From positions 57,356,610-57,420,609 of the forward strand of contig CAMTDV010000013.1 of assembly GCA_947069175.1 (NCBI GenBank): 64,000 nt of DNA, given 5' to 3'. Source of the stretch: Scalesia atractyloides. Lineage: Eukaryota; Streptophyta; Magnoliopsida; Asterales; Asteraceae. The notes under the pieces are model-generated. The model did not search any database, was not told the origin of the DNA, and was given only the letters and a program-made list of their open reading frames with translations. Shown here piece after piece: positions 1 to 13,164 of the stretch; the stretch's first letter is position 1; every line of letters starts with the position of its first letter. The translations under genes were made by a program, and so were the position numbers.

Positions 1-1207
1 ATTAGGGCCTTACAATCTCCCCTAGGTTTACTGCATTAGTGTTAGCCTTATGCTTTAGGATTTCCAATCTTTGCTGCCTTGAACTATGGATCAATCATTT
101 GCAAAAAGTTTGTTCTTATTCACTGTTGCCACCTCACTTGTCCAAGATTTCGCGCATTCTTCATAATTATCACTTGCTTGAATTTGATGTACGCCTAGCA
201 TCAAGATGTCCTCCTCGTGAAAACTAATTAGATCTAACGTATTAGCCAATCAGAATGCCTTCTCCTTTGTAACAATCACTGCCTCAGTCATTGTCGGATC
301 ATAAGCCCGGTAACAGAGCTTCTTTAGCACACCCTTTGGGAATTTTGGAGCAGCAGAAATGACCTTATCTTTGTCGATTGGTGGACAAATCATGTTCTGA
401 AGACGTTTGTGTGTATGAGGATCTCGAATGTCGGGGCTTTTCTTCAGATATGACTCAGCAGTTTTCATAGTTGGGAAGCTGTGAGATATATCATGTTCAA
501 GCTTCGAATGAAATGCCCATCCCGGACCTCGTTGATTTGGATCTGTGTCAGAATAATGAGCTCTCAATAGACTTTTCAGATCTATCTTCGTCCATGACTC
601 AAATTGTGTCTGCTTGGAGTAGTATTCTTTGTGGCTGCTCTCCCTCGTGACTATCCATAGATTCCTGTCATGATAATATCTCCAACACTTTACCACTGAC
701 TTGTTTCCGACCTTGTCGTAGTGGCTTAATCCTAGCTCCATGACATACCGATTTGATACTTGGATGGATCTTTTGGTTGGAAGTTTTCATCGAGGGGATT
801 TACATCTTGATTCTTCATGAAAAGCAACTTCTTGTTGTTCAGATTCTTCTTCTGGGGCTGCTTTCTTTTCTTTGATTTTTCAGCTGCTAGACAGGCATTC
901 AATCCTGCTTCATATTCTACATCGGTTGCAGTCGTTTCCTTTTCGGTGCGCTCATGATGTGCAACATTTTGAGGATCATCATTCTTATCTGCAAATTCAC
1001 CACCAAATTTCTTATGTAGCTTTGCTTTCATTTCATAGATCTCTATCATTAAAAAGCTCACATCACCATAAAGTTGCTCAATAGCTTAATCTCTTATCGT
1101 TGTTTGATTTTGTAAGGATTTTATCTGCTCGTTTTTCAATTCATTCTCTTGTTCCAGCAGCACCACTCTTCGTTGTAGCATGCCAATATTCACCACTCCA
1201 TCATCAT
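1..1207 (-). pseudogene. C1 accessory ORF, distal half (retroelement protein of unknown function)
   Basis: Minus-strand coding remnant. From the E1 insertion point leftwards it encodes a heptad-rich, coiled-coil-like stretch (LQRRVVLLEQENELKNEQ) interrupted by a TAA near 1086. A charged Lys/Gln-rich segment follows (about 1061-760), then, after a frameshift near 735, a Trp/Tyr-rich domain (741-250) containing CWRYYHDRNLWIVTRES and ending near TEAVIVTKEK. The last part resembles the C-terminal region of the C2 copy at 39996-40412 (YD..T.EAV.V pattern). Similar ORFs are, to my recollection, common downstream of retroelement genes in Asteraceae and have no assigned biochemical role. It continues past the left edge in degraded form. 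Not functional as it stands. Confidence 0.55.
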
Positions 1208-3891
1208 TGTAACTCCCCAACCACGTAAAACAACGAACCGCGGCAGAAACGTCGGGGAGTCATGTCACAGAACTATTGTTTCACAACTCATGGAATTTAA
1301 AATTTTGTGTTATTAAGTTAAATGTTTACATTGTCTTGTGATAAATAGAAACAACACATAAATAAATTGTCTTTCATGTTTTAAGTCACTAAGGCCCGCG
1401 TCCATTCCTACGTGAAGCATGCATCATATTATCAAGCATTGACTCCTGAAACATATGTGAAAAGAGAGTCAGCATAAAAATGCGGCGAGTACATAGGTTT
1501 TGTGAGTATGTCATATTCGTAGCTTTGTATATTATTGCAACACCTTGTCCGACTACAAGAGTCGTTAAGTGAAAACCTCGTATCAAAAGTGTTTATTATT
1601 GCAATGCAATTAACCAACTTAAACAAGTTGGTTAGAGTTGTGAAAACCTTGTAGCCATGAAGTTTGACTAAAATGTTTCTTTTATAAAAACCTTGTAATA
1701 GATTGATTCAAAAGAAAACTTCGTATGGTATATATCTTTAAATGAAAATCATTGCGTGACATTGTTCAAAACCATTTGTCGTGTTATAAACCATTTGTCT
1801 GTGTTATAAATCAATCGTCTGTGTCGTAAACCAATTGTCCATGTCATAAATAAATCGTCCATGTTTTTAATTGTGAAAATTTTGATCGTTCTTTAATGAA
1901 CACATTCAAACATATGTTGACTATACAACCAAATGATTTGTCAATCAGAAACAGTTTCTGTCATTACCCAAACTTCCACCAAATCCAGTGAACAGTCCGA
2001 TAATGGGATTGTCAGTCCTATGGTACCATAACATACTACTGGTCGGCTTGGTCCAAAGCTAATGAATGTCATTGTGTTATGGATAACGTATCAACAACTT
2101 GTTCACATTATTGAAATCGTATTGTTTTATATTTAAACCATAGACATTGTTTTTGAAAACTTGAAATGATTTAGCACATACGAGTCACCCCAAAACATTT
2201 GCAAGACGTAAAAGAGGGAAACTATGTACTCACTTTGAAAATTATTTTGTATATATAAAACATTTATATTGTTTTGAAATCTTGAAAATAATTATAGGCA
2301 CATATAAATCACCCCTAAACATTTGAAAACGTAAAAGAGAGGGCTATGTACTCACTTGGGATTGCGAAAGTGTTCTTGATCAACGGAATACACAAAGCTC
2401 AAACGTGTCCTAATGTGTCAGATAAATATGTTAGCGTGTCGGTACTACAGACGAGAGATCAGATAGAATGAAGTATTATAAACCAAACGAGCATTGGAAC
2501 TCATGTGATATGGTTTAACAAACTTAACATTCTGCTTTGGAAAGGATCCTAAGTGCTTTTGACCCATTATGACTCGTTAAGGTAGTTTATGCTACTTTAA
2601 CAGGTCATTAGCGTAAACGCGTGATCGGATGGTTAAGCATGTCCTATGATAAGTCTTAAATGCCCAAACATGTTTGAAAATGTTATAACATCAGTCTATA
2701 TGTCAAAAATTTGGTTACTGCGTTTAAAATGGATTTATGCGTAAAAGGGCATTTTGCTCATTTTTTTAAGAACATAGAAGTAACTTATCATAACACTAAC
2801 CAAATGACGTGACCGTAAGGTATAACTTCAGTAGGTTATTCCCTATACAACCATGGTCACAAATATGTGTTTGGTCGGATCCTAAGATCGACCAAAGGGG
2901 TCGGATTCGAAAGTCAAAACGGTGGTCAAGACCGCTCGACTTACGACCCTAAATAAGCGATAAACTAGAAGTGATGAGTTAGAAACGTCAAAATATGTCT
3001 AACTAAGTTTATAAAACTGATTTGGTATCAAAACTTGGTGTTTTGATACCCGAAAATAGTTTCGTCGTAAAATGCACAGCATGCGCATTTTTGACCGAAA
3101 CTTTGACTCGTCACTTCGACTAGTAAACGTGGTAATCAGAAGGTGAAATCGTTAGGGATTATAACCTTCGTGATTACGATCATGTTGCAAAGTTCAGTTG
3201 AACTTTTACTTGACCAAATATGGTTAGAGCCAAAAGTCAATCAGGAAGCCAAACTGTTCGACTTTTAGCTCAAAATAGCTAAAATAATGAAAGAACTAGG
3301 AAGAGTACTTACTCGTGTTGAAGAACACTTTTAGAACTCAAGATAGGAGGCTTCCAAGGCAGGAAACAAGCTCCAAGAAGGATAGAAAGAAGAACTTCAC
3401 ACTTCGCTTTGAAGTGTTTTGAAGTGGTGTGAAAAAAATGGAAGAATCATGGGGTATTTATAGTATTTTAGGATTCAGGAGGTGATGCGTGCTAGGTGGC
3501 AAACTTGGTGAAAAAGCAAAAATATTTATTATTTTTTTGACATTGTTGGCCCTTGGACTTGTATTTTCACGTGTTTGCCATTTTTAACACCTTTAACCTA
3601 ATATTTAGGTTATATAAAGGTGTTAAGACATGTGTAACTTGGATTATGCCCGAAAATATCGTGGATGTCAGTTCGTTCGGTTGTACGATTATGCGTTTCG
3701 CAAAAATGCGTAAAACGCTTTAACGAATATGAAAATGATCGAAATTGTGCAACGATTGACATTTTTGCATTCTCATCAATAAAATACAAGATTTTATTGA
3801 ATACAAATATATTTGGAAATAAAACAAAGGGTTTCATTGAATACGAAATTGTTTGTAATTCTGCAATGATTGAAAAGGCACAAATGTTACA
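1208..3891 (-). repeat. E1 3' LTR (left copy)
   Basis: Runs from TGTAACTCCCC to GTTACA and is 2684 bp long. It aligns along its length with 8962-11814. It contains imperfect 20-22-bp tandem repeats built on AAACCATTTGTC (about 1770-1875) and a duplicated block of about 115 bp (about 2126-2238 and 2240-2356). A minus-strand TATAAATA lies at 3455-3462. Compared with the right LTR it lacks about 90 bp near 3490, where the short direct repeat GTGCTAGGTG flanks the missing stretch in the longer copy. This fits a slippage or recombination deletion. Confidence 0.9.
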
Positions 3892-3910
3892 ATGTCCCCT
3901 ACTTTTGGAA
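3892..3910 (-). other. E1 polypurine tract
   Basis: Immediately inside the 3' LTR, the minus strand reads CCAAAAGTAGGGGACAT and then the LTR start TGTAAC. A purine-rich tract here is the expected primer for plus-strand DNA synthesis. Matching tracts are seen in E2 and E3. Confidence 0.7.
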
Positions 3911-3929
3911 ATTTCGTCCCGAAATTTAA

Positions 3930-6900
3930 TTAGAGGAAACTTTGTGAAAATAGATGTGGATATTTCGCTTTCATCTGATCTTCGTGTTCCCAAGTAAATT
4001 TTGGGCCATGTTTAGATTCCCAGCGAACTTTAACTATCGGTATACGTCTACGCTTGAGTTTCTTGACTTCACGATCCAATATCTCCACAGGTTTCTCGAC
4101 AAAGTGCATAACGTCATCAACGTGAATTTCATCAAGGGAAATGTGGACAAGTGGAATGTTGGGTGAATATTCCCAAGTTTAGGAGGTAGCTCAAGTCGGT
4201 AGGCCACCTTTCTGATTCTCTCAACGATCTTGAATGGTCCAATATATCGTGGTGCAAGTTTTCCTTTCTTTCCAAATCTAATCACACCTTTCAAAGGGGA
4301 TACCTTGACAAGGACATGATCACCAACTTGGAATTCCAAGGGCTTGCGTCGTTTGTCCGCATAACTCTTTTGACGGCTTCTAGCTATCATAAGGTTATCG
4401 CGAATTTTCTTGACTTTGTCTGTTGTGTCGTGAATGAGTTCATGTCAAGTGAGCTGAGCTTCACCGAACTCATTCCAGCAGACAGGTGAACGATATTTTC
4501 GACCGTATAGAGCTTCGAAAGGCGCCATATTGATGTTGGCGTGATAACTATTGCTATAGGAGAATTCGACCAATGGTAGATGCGAATCCCAACTACCACC
4601 AAAGTCGATCACACATGCTCTAAGCATATGCTCTAGTGTTTGAATTGTCCTTTCAGATTGTCCATCCGTTTGAGGATGATAAGCAGTGCTCAGATTGAGT
4701 TTGGTTCCCATGGAAGATTGCATGGTCTTCCAAAAGTGAAATGAGAATCGAGCATCTCGATCGCATATGATGTTCAAAGGAACACCATGATGAGAAACAA
4801 TCTCATCAACGTAGATCTTGGCGAGTTTGTCAGCAGATAGATCCTCACAAATTGCCAAAAAGTGTGCTGACTTTGTTAGACGACTGATGATTACCTAAAT
4901 GGCATCATGACCTCTAGGTGTGCGCGGAAGTTTAGTGATGAGATCCATCGCAATGTTCTCCCATTTCCATACCGGTATTTCTGGTTGCTCAAGTAAACTA
5001 TATGGGCGTTGATGTTCTGCCTTAACTTTAAGACAAGTTAGGCATTTAGACACATACAAGGCAATGTCCTTCTTCATACCCGACAACCAATACTAGGTAC
5101 GGAGATCCTTATACATTTTGTCTGCACCAGGATGGATTGAATAACGAGACTTATGAGCTTCGTCCATCAATAAGGTGTGAGATTGTCTTGACTAGGAATA
5201 CACAAACGGTTCTTGTAGTAGAGTAATCTGTTGTCTTTTGTTTCAAGTTGAAGTTTGAGATTTGTGGCAACTCATTTTTCAACAAGCTTTGGGTCACACA
5301 TGTATGTTGTGCTTGAAGGATACGTGTCTGGATATCAGATTGAACTCGAACACAATGAAGTTTGACACGTTCCTTACGACTAAGCGCATCAGCCACAACA
5401 TTCGCCTTACAAGGATGGTAGCGATTCTCGCAGTTGTTGTCGTTCAGAAGTTCGACCCAGCGTCGTTGTCTCATGTGTTTAGCTCCTTTTGATTGAATAT
5501 GTGTTGGACACTTTTGTGGTCAGTGAAAACCACACATTTCGTACCGTAAAGGTAGTGTCTCAAAATTTTGAGAGCAAAAACTACGGCTCCCAACTCAAGA
5601 TCATGAGTTGTGTAGTTCTTCTCGTGGATTTTCAATTGTCTTGACGCATAGGCTATGACTTTGTCTCTTTGCATGAGAACACAACCAAGGCCTAGGTTTG
5701 ATACGTGACAATAGACAACGAAATCGTTGTCGCCATCAGGTAAAGATAAAATAGGAGCATTACAGAGTTTTTTTTTATTGTTTGAATGGCTTCCTCTTGT
5801 TTGGGTCCCCACTCGAAAGGTTTATTCTTCTGAGTCAAAGTGGTGAGGGGAACCGCGATCTTTGAAAAGTTCGCGATGAATCATCGATAGTATCCAGCAA
5901 GACCAAGAAATGATCGAACTTCCGTAGGAGTAGTAGGTGTACTCCAATCCCTAATCGCACTGATTTTGGCAGGATCTATATGTATACCTTGTTCGTTAAC
6001 AATGTGTCCCAAAAATTGAACTTCTTGTAGCCAAAATTCACACTTGGAGAATTTGGCGTAAAGTTGTTCTTTCTTTAGGAGTTCCATCGTTCAGACAGAG
6101 ATGTTGTTCGTGATCGGCTCGAGACTTAGAATAAATGAGGATGTCGTCAATGAAAACAATGATGAACTTGTCTAAATAAGGTTTACAAACCCTATTCATT
6201 AAGTCCATGAAGACGGCAGGAACATTCGTTAAACCAAAACGCATGACAGTGAAATCGTAATGGCCGTATCGAGTGCGAAAAGCAGTCTTGGGAATATCTT
6301 CTTCGAGTACACGAAGTTGATGATACCCAGAACGTAGATCAATCTTTCAAAAGCAGGTCGCACCTTGTAGCTGATCAAAGAGATCATCGATGCGAGGTAG
6401 GGGATATCGTTTTTGATTGTGAGTTTGTTGAGCTCACGATAATCAATACACATACGGAAGGATCTTTCCTTCTTTTTCACGAAAAGGACAGGAGTGCCCC
6501 AAGGTGAAAAGCTCGGATGAATGAATCCCTTGTCTGAAATTCTTGGAGTTGCTTTGAGAACTCTTGCATTTCAGACGGTGTAAGACGGTAAGGAGATTTG
6601 GCAATTGGGTTGGCACCAGGTACAAGGTCGATACGAAACTCAACTTGACGAATTAGGGGTAAACCAGGTAGCTCTTCAGGAAACACCTCAGGATATTCCC
6701 GAACAACGGGGAAGTCCTGAACAGTTTTGCCTTTGCCTTTTTCCTCTATGATATGTGCCAAGAAGGCTACATAATTCTTTTGTAGGTATTTTTGGGCCTG
6801 GGTATAGGTCATGAGTTTTAGGCTACTAGAGGGTGTCTCTCCGTGTACTTCTAAGGTTCCGCCAGACGAAAGAGGTATACGAACAACCTTGTCGAAACAG

Positions 6901-8371
6901 ATCACCTCAGCATGGTGTTTGGTTAACCAATCCATTCCTATGATGATGTCAAAACTCCCGAGTTGCATTGGTGTGAGATTAATGGGAAAAAGGTGGTTAT
7001 CCAGGTTCAATTGGCAACTATGAATGACATAGTCGAGCATAAGGGGTTCACCACTAGCTATTTCCACCGGTTTTCCTAGTTTAGTTCTAGGCATCGAAAG
7101 TAAAGGTTCAAAGGCTAGTGATATAAAGCTTCTATCGGCACCTGAATCGAAAAGAATAGAAGCAGGATGATTGTTAACAAGGAACGTACCGTTAATGACT
7201 TCTTATCAGCATGAGCCTCGTTGGCATTGATGTTAAATGCGCGTGCACAGGCTGGATTTGCATTCGCGTTCACCAATTTTGGGCAGTTGTTTCTAAAGTG
7301 ACCCATCTCGCCATAGTTGTAGCAAGAACCAGGTGGGAATGAAGGTCTAACAGGGTTGGCTTGGGGTTGAACAGGGTTCTGAACAGCTTGTTTTGGGGCC
7401 GAACGACAAACATTGGCTATGTGACCGAATCTTCCACATGATGTGCATTGGCGACACTGTAGGTGAGCTTGATGGTGACCTTGCACCGGTTACGCGACGG
7501 TGCAGTACCAGCATAGGGTTTCCTTGCAGGAGGTTGTGCTGACTGGTTTTGAGTGTTCTAGTTGGGTTGTGCAACAACTGCAAAGTTCTGTGAAGCCTTA
7601 CGCTTCCTTAACTTCTTGGAAGACTCAGCTTTGTTCTCCTTTGTTTTCTCTTGAGTGGTCTTAGCTGCCTGTTTCTTGTCGCCCTTGCGAAACAGTTTCC
7701 CCTTCTTGACCTGAGACTCAGTCAGGGTAGCAGCTAATTCGATAGCTTGTCGAACAGCGGTAGGGTTGCTACCAGTAACAATGTCCTAAACGGGGTCAGG
7801 CAGGCAATCGATGCCTCTCGATTGCTTTATCCAACCGGGTGACCATGGCGGGTCACAACAAGTTCAATTCTGCGTAACGGTCAGTGTAGGCATGATGCTC
7901 TCCACTATCTTGTTTAAGATTGTGGAATTCATCTTCCAGTGCCCTTTGTTCATGACGTGGGCAGAATTCCCTCATCATTAGAGCTCGAAGCTCTTCCCAT
8001 GTTTGTGCCACTGCCACATCGGCACCCCTATCTCTCATCACACTATTCCACCATGTAAGTGCTCTTTTTTGGAATACACTAGATGCAAACTCGACTTTTC
8101 GCTCATTCGGGCATTGAACATGACGAAATGTTCTTTCGAGACTCTCAAACCACTGCAGGAGTCTAGTAGCTCCTTCAGACCCAGTAAACTTGAGTGGTTT
8201 AGCCAAGTTAAATTGTTTATAGTTGCAGGGTGCGGCTGCATTGTTGTTGTTATTATTGTTATTGTTTGCTTGGTTTATCTGGGTCACTAGGTTTGGGAGT
8301 ACAGCAGCAATTTGCTGAGCGATCATAGCTGCCATTTCGGCATCTTGAGTTGTATTACGTTGAGGAGGCAT
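3930..8371 (-). pseudogene. E1 gag-pol, decayed
   Basis: Gag starts at an ATG at 8371 (MPPQRNTTQDAEMAA), with an Asn run coded by a TTATTG-like repeat near 8240-8270. Recognisable segments in order: gag capsid region (to about 7850), two CCHC-like knuckles (CTSCGRFGHIANVC; the second has CYNYGEMGHFRNNC, with a Cys lost), protease FDSGAD (about 7145), RT IDYRELNKL and FIDDILIYSKS (about 6150), RNase H (DLELGAVVFALK, about 5600), and integrase with CLTCLKVKAEHQ, SERTIQTLE and GPFKIVERI (about 4210). A chromodomain ending KYPHLF and a stop at 3930-3932 follow. At least eight frameshifts or stops separate these pieces. It cannot make a full polyprotein. Confidence 0.9.
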
Positions 8372-8942
8372 TCTAGAAGAAAATATGAGGGAAAATATGG
8401 GAGATTGACATTGGATAATCAAGAGAGATGTTATAAATATCGACGAAATATAAGGATGGTGGTCATTCGTTCGTTACTTAAAAACAAACAAACGACACAC
8501 AATGACTAATCAAAGTAAATAGGTCTTTATAATGTATCGCGAAGACATGCTTTAGCCTATAAGTGGACACTCACCCCAAGAGTTCCTAGGTAAGAGTGAC
8601 TGGTCCGATAATGCGGATTTGTATGAACACTCTAGCCTTAGAAAAAAAAACTCAGGGTACAGGCATCCACCTTCGAGATTGCGCGTGTTCACATTAATAA
8701 AACCCAATCTTTGACTGGATTTTCAAAACTCACAAGGCTTTAAGCCAAAACAAATCATCTAAGGATAGATGATTGATTTTCAAAACGAATTTGTAACTTG
8801 TGTATTTGTTTTGGTAGTCACCTAAGGATAGGTGATGGTATTGTTTTAAGAATCTAAATGCAAGATAACTCGTGTTAGGGTCCTAGGAAGGTTATAGTCT
8901 AGGTCAAAGCATTACTAATAACCTAATTCTCTATAACCATAA
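8372..8942 (-). other. E1 untranslated leader
   Basis: Non-coding stretch between the primer-binding site and the gag ATG. I see no ORF or structured element in it. Confidence 0.5.
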
Positions 8943-8954
8943 GCTCTGATAGCA
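8943..8954 (-). other. E1 primer-binding site
   Basis: The minus strand reads TGCTATCAGAGC, starting seven bases inside the 5' LTR. It differs by one base from TGGTATCAGAGC, which is complementary to the 3' end of plant initiator tRNA-Met. The mismatch fits decay of an old copy. Confidence 0.75.
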
Positions 8955-8961
8955 ATCTTTC

Positions 8962-11814
8962 TGTAACACCCTGACCGCGTAAAACAACGAACGCGGCGGA
9001 AACGTAGGGGAGTCATGTCATAGAACTATTGTTACAACTCATGGAATTGTAAATTTTGTTTTATTAAGTTAAATGTTTACATTGTCTTGGGATAAAAGAA
9101 ACAACACATAAATAAACTGTCCTTCATGTCTTAAGTCACTAAGGCCCACGTCGATTCCTACGTGAAGCATGTATCATATTATCAAGCATTGACTCCTGAA
9201 AAATATGTGAAAAGAGAGTCAGTATAAAAATGCCGGCAAGTACATAGGTATTGTGAGTGTGTCAAATTCGTGGCTTTATATACATATTGCAACACCTCGT
9301 CCGACTACAAGAGTCGTTAAGTGAAAACCTCGTATCAAAAGTGTTTGATATTGCAATACAATTAACCAACTAAAACAAGTTGGTTAGAGTTGTGAAAACC
9401 TTGTAGCCATGAATCTTAACCAAAATGTTTCTTTTGTAAAAACCTTGTAATAGATTGATTCAAAAGAAAACTTCGTATGGTTTATATCTTTAAATGAAAA
9501 TCATTGTGTGACATTGTTCAAAACCATTTGTCCGTGTTATAAACCATTTATCCGTCTTATAAACCATTCGTCCGTGTTATAAATCAATCATCCGTGTCAT
9601 AAACCAATTGTCCATGTCATAAAAAATTGTCCGCGTTTTTAATTGTGAAAACTTTTGATCGTTCTTTAATGAACACATTCAAACCTGTGTTGACTATACC
9701 ACCAAAGGGTATTTTTAATAGACCACCAAAGGGTCTCTTTAACTAGACTAACAAATCAACAAATGATTGTCAATCAGAAACAGTTTCCATCATTACCTAA
9801 ACTTCCACCAAATCCAGTGAACAGTCCGATAATGGGATTGTCAGTCCTACGGTACAATAACATAATACTCGTCGGCTCGGCCAAGGCTAATGAATGTCAT
9901 TCGTGTTATGGATAACGCATCAACAACTTGTTCACATTATTAAAATCGTATTGTTTTATATATAAACCATAGACATTGTTTTTGAAAACTTGAAAATGAT
10001 TTAGCACATACGAGTCACCCCAAAACATTTGCAAATCGTAAAAAAGGGGAACTATGTACTCACTTTGAAAATCATTTTGTATATATAAAACATCTATATT
10101 GTTTTGAAATCTTGAAAATAATATAGGCACATATGAATCACCCCAAAACATTTGAAAACATAAAAGAGGGGGCTATGTACTTACTTGGATGGCGAAAGTT
10201 TTTTGATCAACGGAATAAACAAAGCTCAAACGTGTCCTAATGTGTCAGATAAATATGTTAGCGTGTCAGGACTACAGACGAGAGATCGGATATAATGAAG
10301 TATTATAAACCAAACAAGTGTTGAAACTCATGTGTTATGGTTTAACAAACTTAACATTCTGATATGGAAAGGATCCTAAGTGCTTTTGATCCATTATGAC
10401 TCGTTAAGGTAGTTTATGCTACTTTAACGGGTCATTAGCGTAAACGCATGATCGGATGGTTAAACATGTCCTATGATAAGTCTTAAATGCCCAAACATGT
10501 TTGAAAATGTTATAACATCAGTCTATATGTCAAAAATTGTGTTACATGTGTTTAAAATGGATTTATGCGCAAAAGGGCATTTTGGTCATTTTTTTAAGAA
10601 CATAGAAGTGACTTATCCTAACACTAACCAAACGATGTGACCATAAGGTATAACCTCAGCAGGTTATTCCATATCCAACTAGGGTCACAAATATGTGTTT
10701 GGTCAGATCTTAAGATCGACCAAAGGGGTCGGATTCGAAAGTCAAAACGGTGGTCAAGACCGCTCGACTTACGACCTTAAATAAGCACTAAACTAGAAGT
10801 GATGAGTTAGACATGTCAAAATATGTCTAACTAAGTTTATAAAACTGATTTGGTATCAAAACTTGGTGTTTTGATACCCGAAAATAGTTTCATTGTAAAA
10901 TGCACATCATGCGCATTTTTTATCGAAACTTTGACTCGTCACTTCGACTAGTTAACGTGGTAATCAGAAGGTGAAATCGTTAGGGATTATAACCTTCGTG
11001 AATACGATCATGTTGCAAAGTTCAGTTGAACTTTGACTTGACCAAATATGGTCAGAACCAAAAGTCAATCAGGAAGCCAAACTGTTCGACTTTTAGCTCA
11101 AAATAGCTAAAATCATGAAAGAACTAGGAAGAGTACTTACTCGTGTTGAAGAACACTTTCGGAACTCAACATAGGAGGCTTCGAAAGGCTGGAAACTAGC
11201 TCCAAGAAGGATAGAAAGAAGAACTTCACACTTCGCTTTTAAGTGTTTTGAAGTGGTGTGAAAAAAAATGGAAGAATCATGGGGTATTTATAGTATTTTA
11301 GGATTAAGGAGGTGATGACAAGTGTCATCAAGTATGGATTAGTGTCCTAACATGTGTCAACACCAAATTAAGTATGGCAAAATTAGTGCTAGGTGTCAAA
11401 AATTGGAGATAGGTGGCAAACTTGGTGAAGAAGCAACAATATTTATTATTGTTTTTTTTGACATTTTTGGCCCTTGGACTTGTATTTTCACTTGTTTGTC
11501 ATTTTTAACCCCTTTAACCTAATATTTAGGTTATATAAAGGTGTTAAGGCATGTGTAACTTGGATTACGCCCGAAAATGTCATGGATATCGGTTCGTTCG
11601 GTTGTACGGTTACGTGTTTTGCAAAAAATGCGGTAAAACACTTCAACGAACATGAAAATGATCGAAATTGTGCAACGATTGACATTTTTGCATTCTCATC
11701 AATAAAATACAAGATTTTATTGAATACAAAAATATTTAGAAATAAAACACAGGGTTTCATTGAATATGAAATTGTTTGTAATTATGCAATGATTGAAAAG
11801 GCACAAATGTCACA
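8962..11814 (-). repeat. E1 5' LTR (right copy)
   Basis: Runs from TGTAACACCCTGACC to TGTCACA and is 2853 bp long. It holds about six imperfect copies of a 20-22-bp unit (AAACCATTTGTCCGTGTTAT type, about 9528-9645) and a tandem duplication of about 115 bp (about 9950-10066 and 10070-10183). It is about 170 bp longer than the left LTR. Part of the difference is the segment near 11318-11405 that the left copy has lost. Confidence 0.9.
11285..11292 (-). promoter_or_regulatory. E1 LTR TATA box
   Basis: The minus strand reads ACTATAAATACCCC. This is a good plant TATA box about 525 bp inside the 5' LTR and is conserved in the other LTR at 3455-3462. It would place the U3/R boundary about 30 bp further left. 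Confidence 0.6.
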
Positions 11815-13164
11815 ATCATCACTATCAAACTACTCAATAAATTTCATAATTTCAGCAGCCATTCTCATTGCAGCCTCGTCATTCGGACAAACCACCACCA
11901 GAACTGCCTGCTTCACCATGAACTCCACTTGAACTTTTTGGCTGTGTACCAGTGGCGAAGAGGTCAGGATTGCTTGTATCTTTATCGGCAGAATGAATTC
12001 AGGGGCATCCTGTAAGATTGGATTTGGAATATGATTTGGGCTTGAAGGCTTGGGGCTATCATAGGCTTCAGCTGCTAAATTTTTCTCTGTTTCAGCTTCT
12101 TTAGTCTGCACTTCTTTGGAAGGAACGATGCCAGGAGGAGGGATCCCAGAATCGCCCTTTAGTGATGCAAGGAGTGCTTCAAGGTTCTCAGCAGAAATTG
12201 GATTTATCTCTCTAACTGTTTCCTCAGCTATCTCTGTCTCAACCTGAGCAGTCTCTTTATCTTTCTCTTGTATGAAACAAGATCTTCAACTAATGGTTCT
12301 TGTTGATGTGGTCCACTGACAATCTGAATGTCGTGTTCTTCAGCTATGAATGCATTCACAGGTTTTGGTGCAGATATAACCTCCTTAAACTTTCCATGTT
12401 TTACCAACTCATATCTTCCAACAAACTTGACCTTTGCAGTATCACGCTGTTTGCAGGCTGCTTTAAAACAACTCGGTCCTAGCAACTTCAGATTCAGATG
12501 ATTTGTGCCCTTTATCAACTCTGGATATTTCTTATCAACGGTCATTTGCACGAACCTCGGATATAACAAAAACACCTTCTTCTTTGTGCTTTATAACATA
12601 CTCTTCATGTTGTCAAAGATGAAAACTGAAAAGTTGTAATCCCAATCATTTACTAATGCAACGAGTGCCGCTGCCTGTGTCTGATTTAACTGATCCTGGC
12701 CACCTTTGTTCTCGGAAATACACTATAAGAAAATGTGAGCGAGACACCTCTAGTAAGGCGGGAACGGTTTCTTTAACACCATCGGATATGTTCCCTCATA
12801 GCTCATGCAACGTAATGCTTTCATCACATTGTCTCTATCATATGTTGTAGGATCACGTTCGTTATCTCCAAACTGCAGTGCTTCTTGTACATCTGATCTT
12901 GAATTTTGATCTCTTTCTCGCCAATCTTTGATTCAATTACGCATCACCTCCTTTGACTTTAGCGTTAGTCCAGAAGTCTTGAATCATATCTTCATCAAGG
13001 ACTGGATTCGTCCTTAAAGCATGAGTAAGTCAACAGTTGCTCAGTCCAGCTATCAAGGGGTCGAATCTTTCACAATATTTCGGTGAAGGCTCGGATGAAT
13101 AGAAGGCTTGATTGTGAAAGGCCTCGACTTCCAGCTTGTGTTTCTCCATCATTTTTTGCGCCAT
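11815..13164 (-). pseudogene. C1 accessory ORF, proximal half
   Basis: The start ATG at 13164 has an AAAATGGCG context and opens MAQKMMEKHKLEVEAF. Downstream, in broken frames, are LQFGDNERDPTTYDRD, MSYEGTYPMVLKKPFPPY, ALVALVNDWDYNFSVFIFDN and, at 12575-12228, FLLYPRFVQMTVDKKYPELI. A Pro/Ser-rich linker (12111-11830) leads to the E1 insertion point. The pattern of a conserved 'SYEGTYP..LKK..PPY' block followed by 'YPRF.Q' is one I associate with a repeated family of Asteraceae retroelement accessory proteins with no known enzymatic function. Stops near 13037 and 12750 and frameshifts make this copy non-functional. The same protein continues at 1-1207 beyond E1. Confidence 0.6.

Larger units (their letters stand above)
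1208..11814 (-). mobile_element. E1: complete but decayed Ty3/Gypsy chromovirus
   Basis: The boundaries are exact. Both LTRs start TG and end CA, and the element is flanked by the 5-bp duplication ATCAT at 1203-1207 and 11815-11819. It holds two LTRs (2684 and 2853 bp) and a 5.07-kb internal region with a minus-strand gag-pol whose domain order is gag, CCHC, PR, RT, RNase H, IN and chromodomain, which is Ty3/Gypsy order. The coding region is broken into about a dozen frames. The two LTRs differ at many positions and by indels, so the insertion is old. It sits within the accessory ORF of C1. Confidence 0.93.

Noticed and set aside
3665..3997. Plus-strand frame of 110 codons
   Set aside because: It crosses the E1 LTR boundary antisense to pol and is a shadow of LTR and chromodomain sequence.
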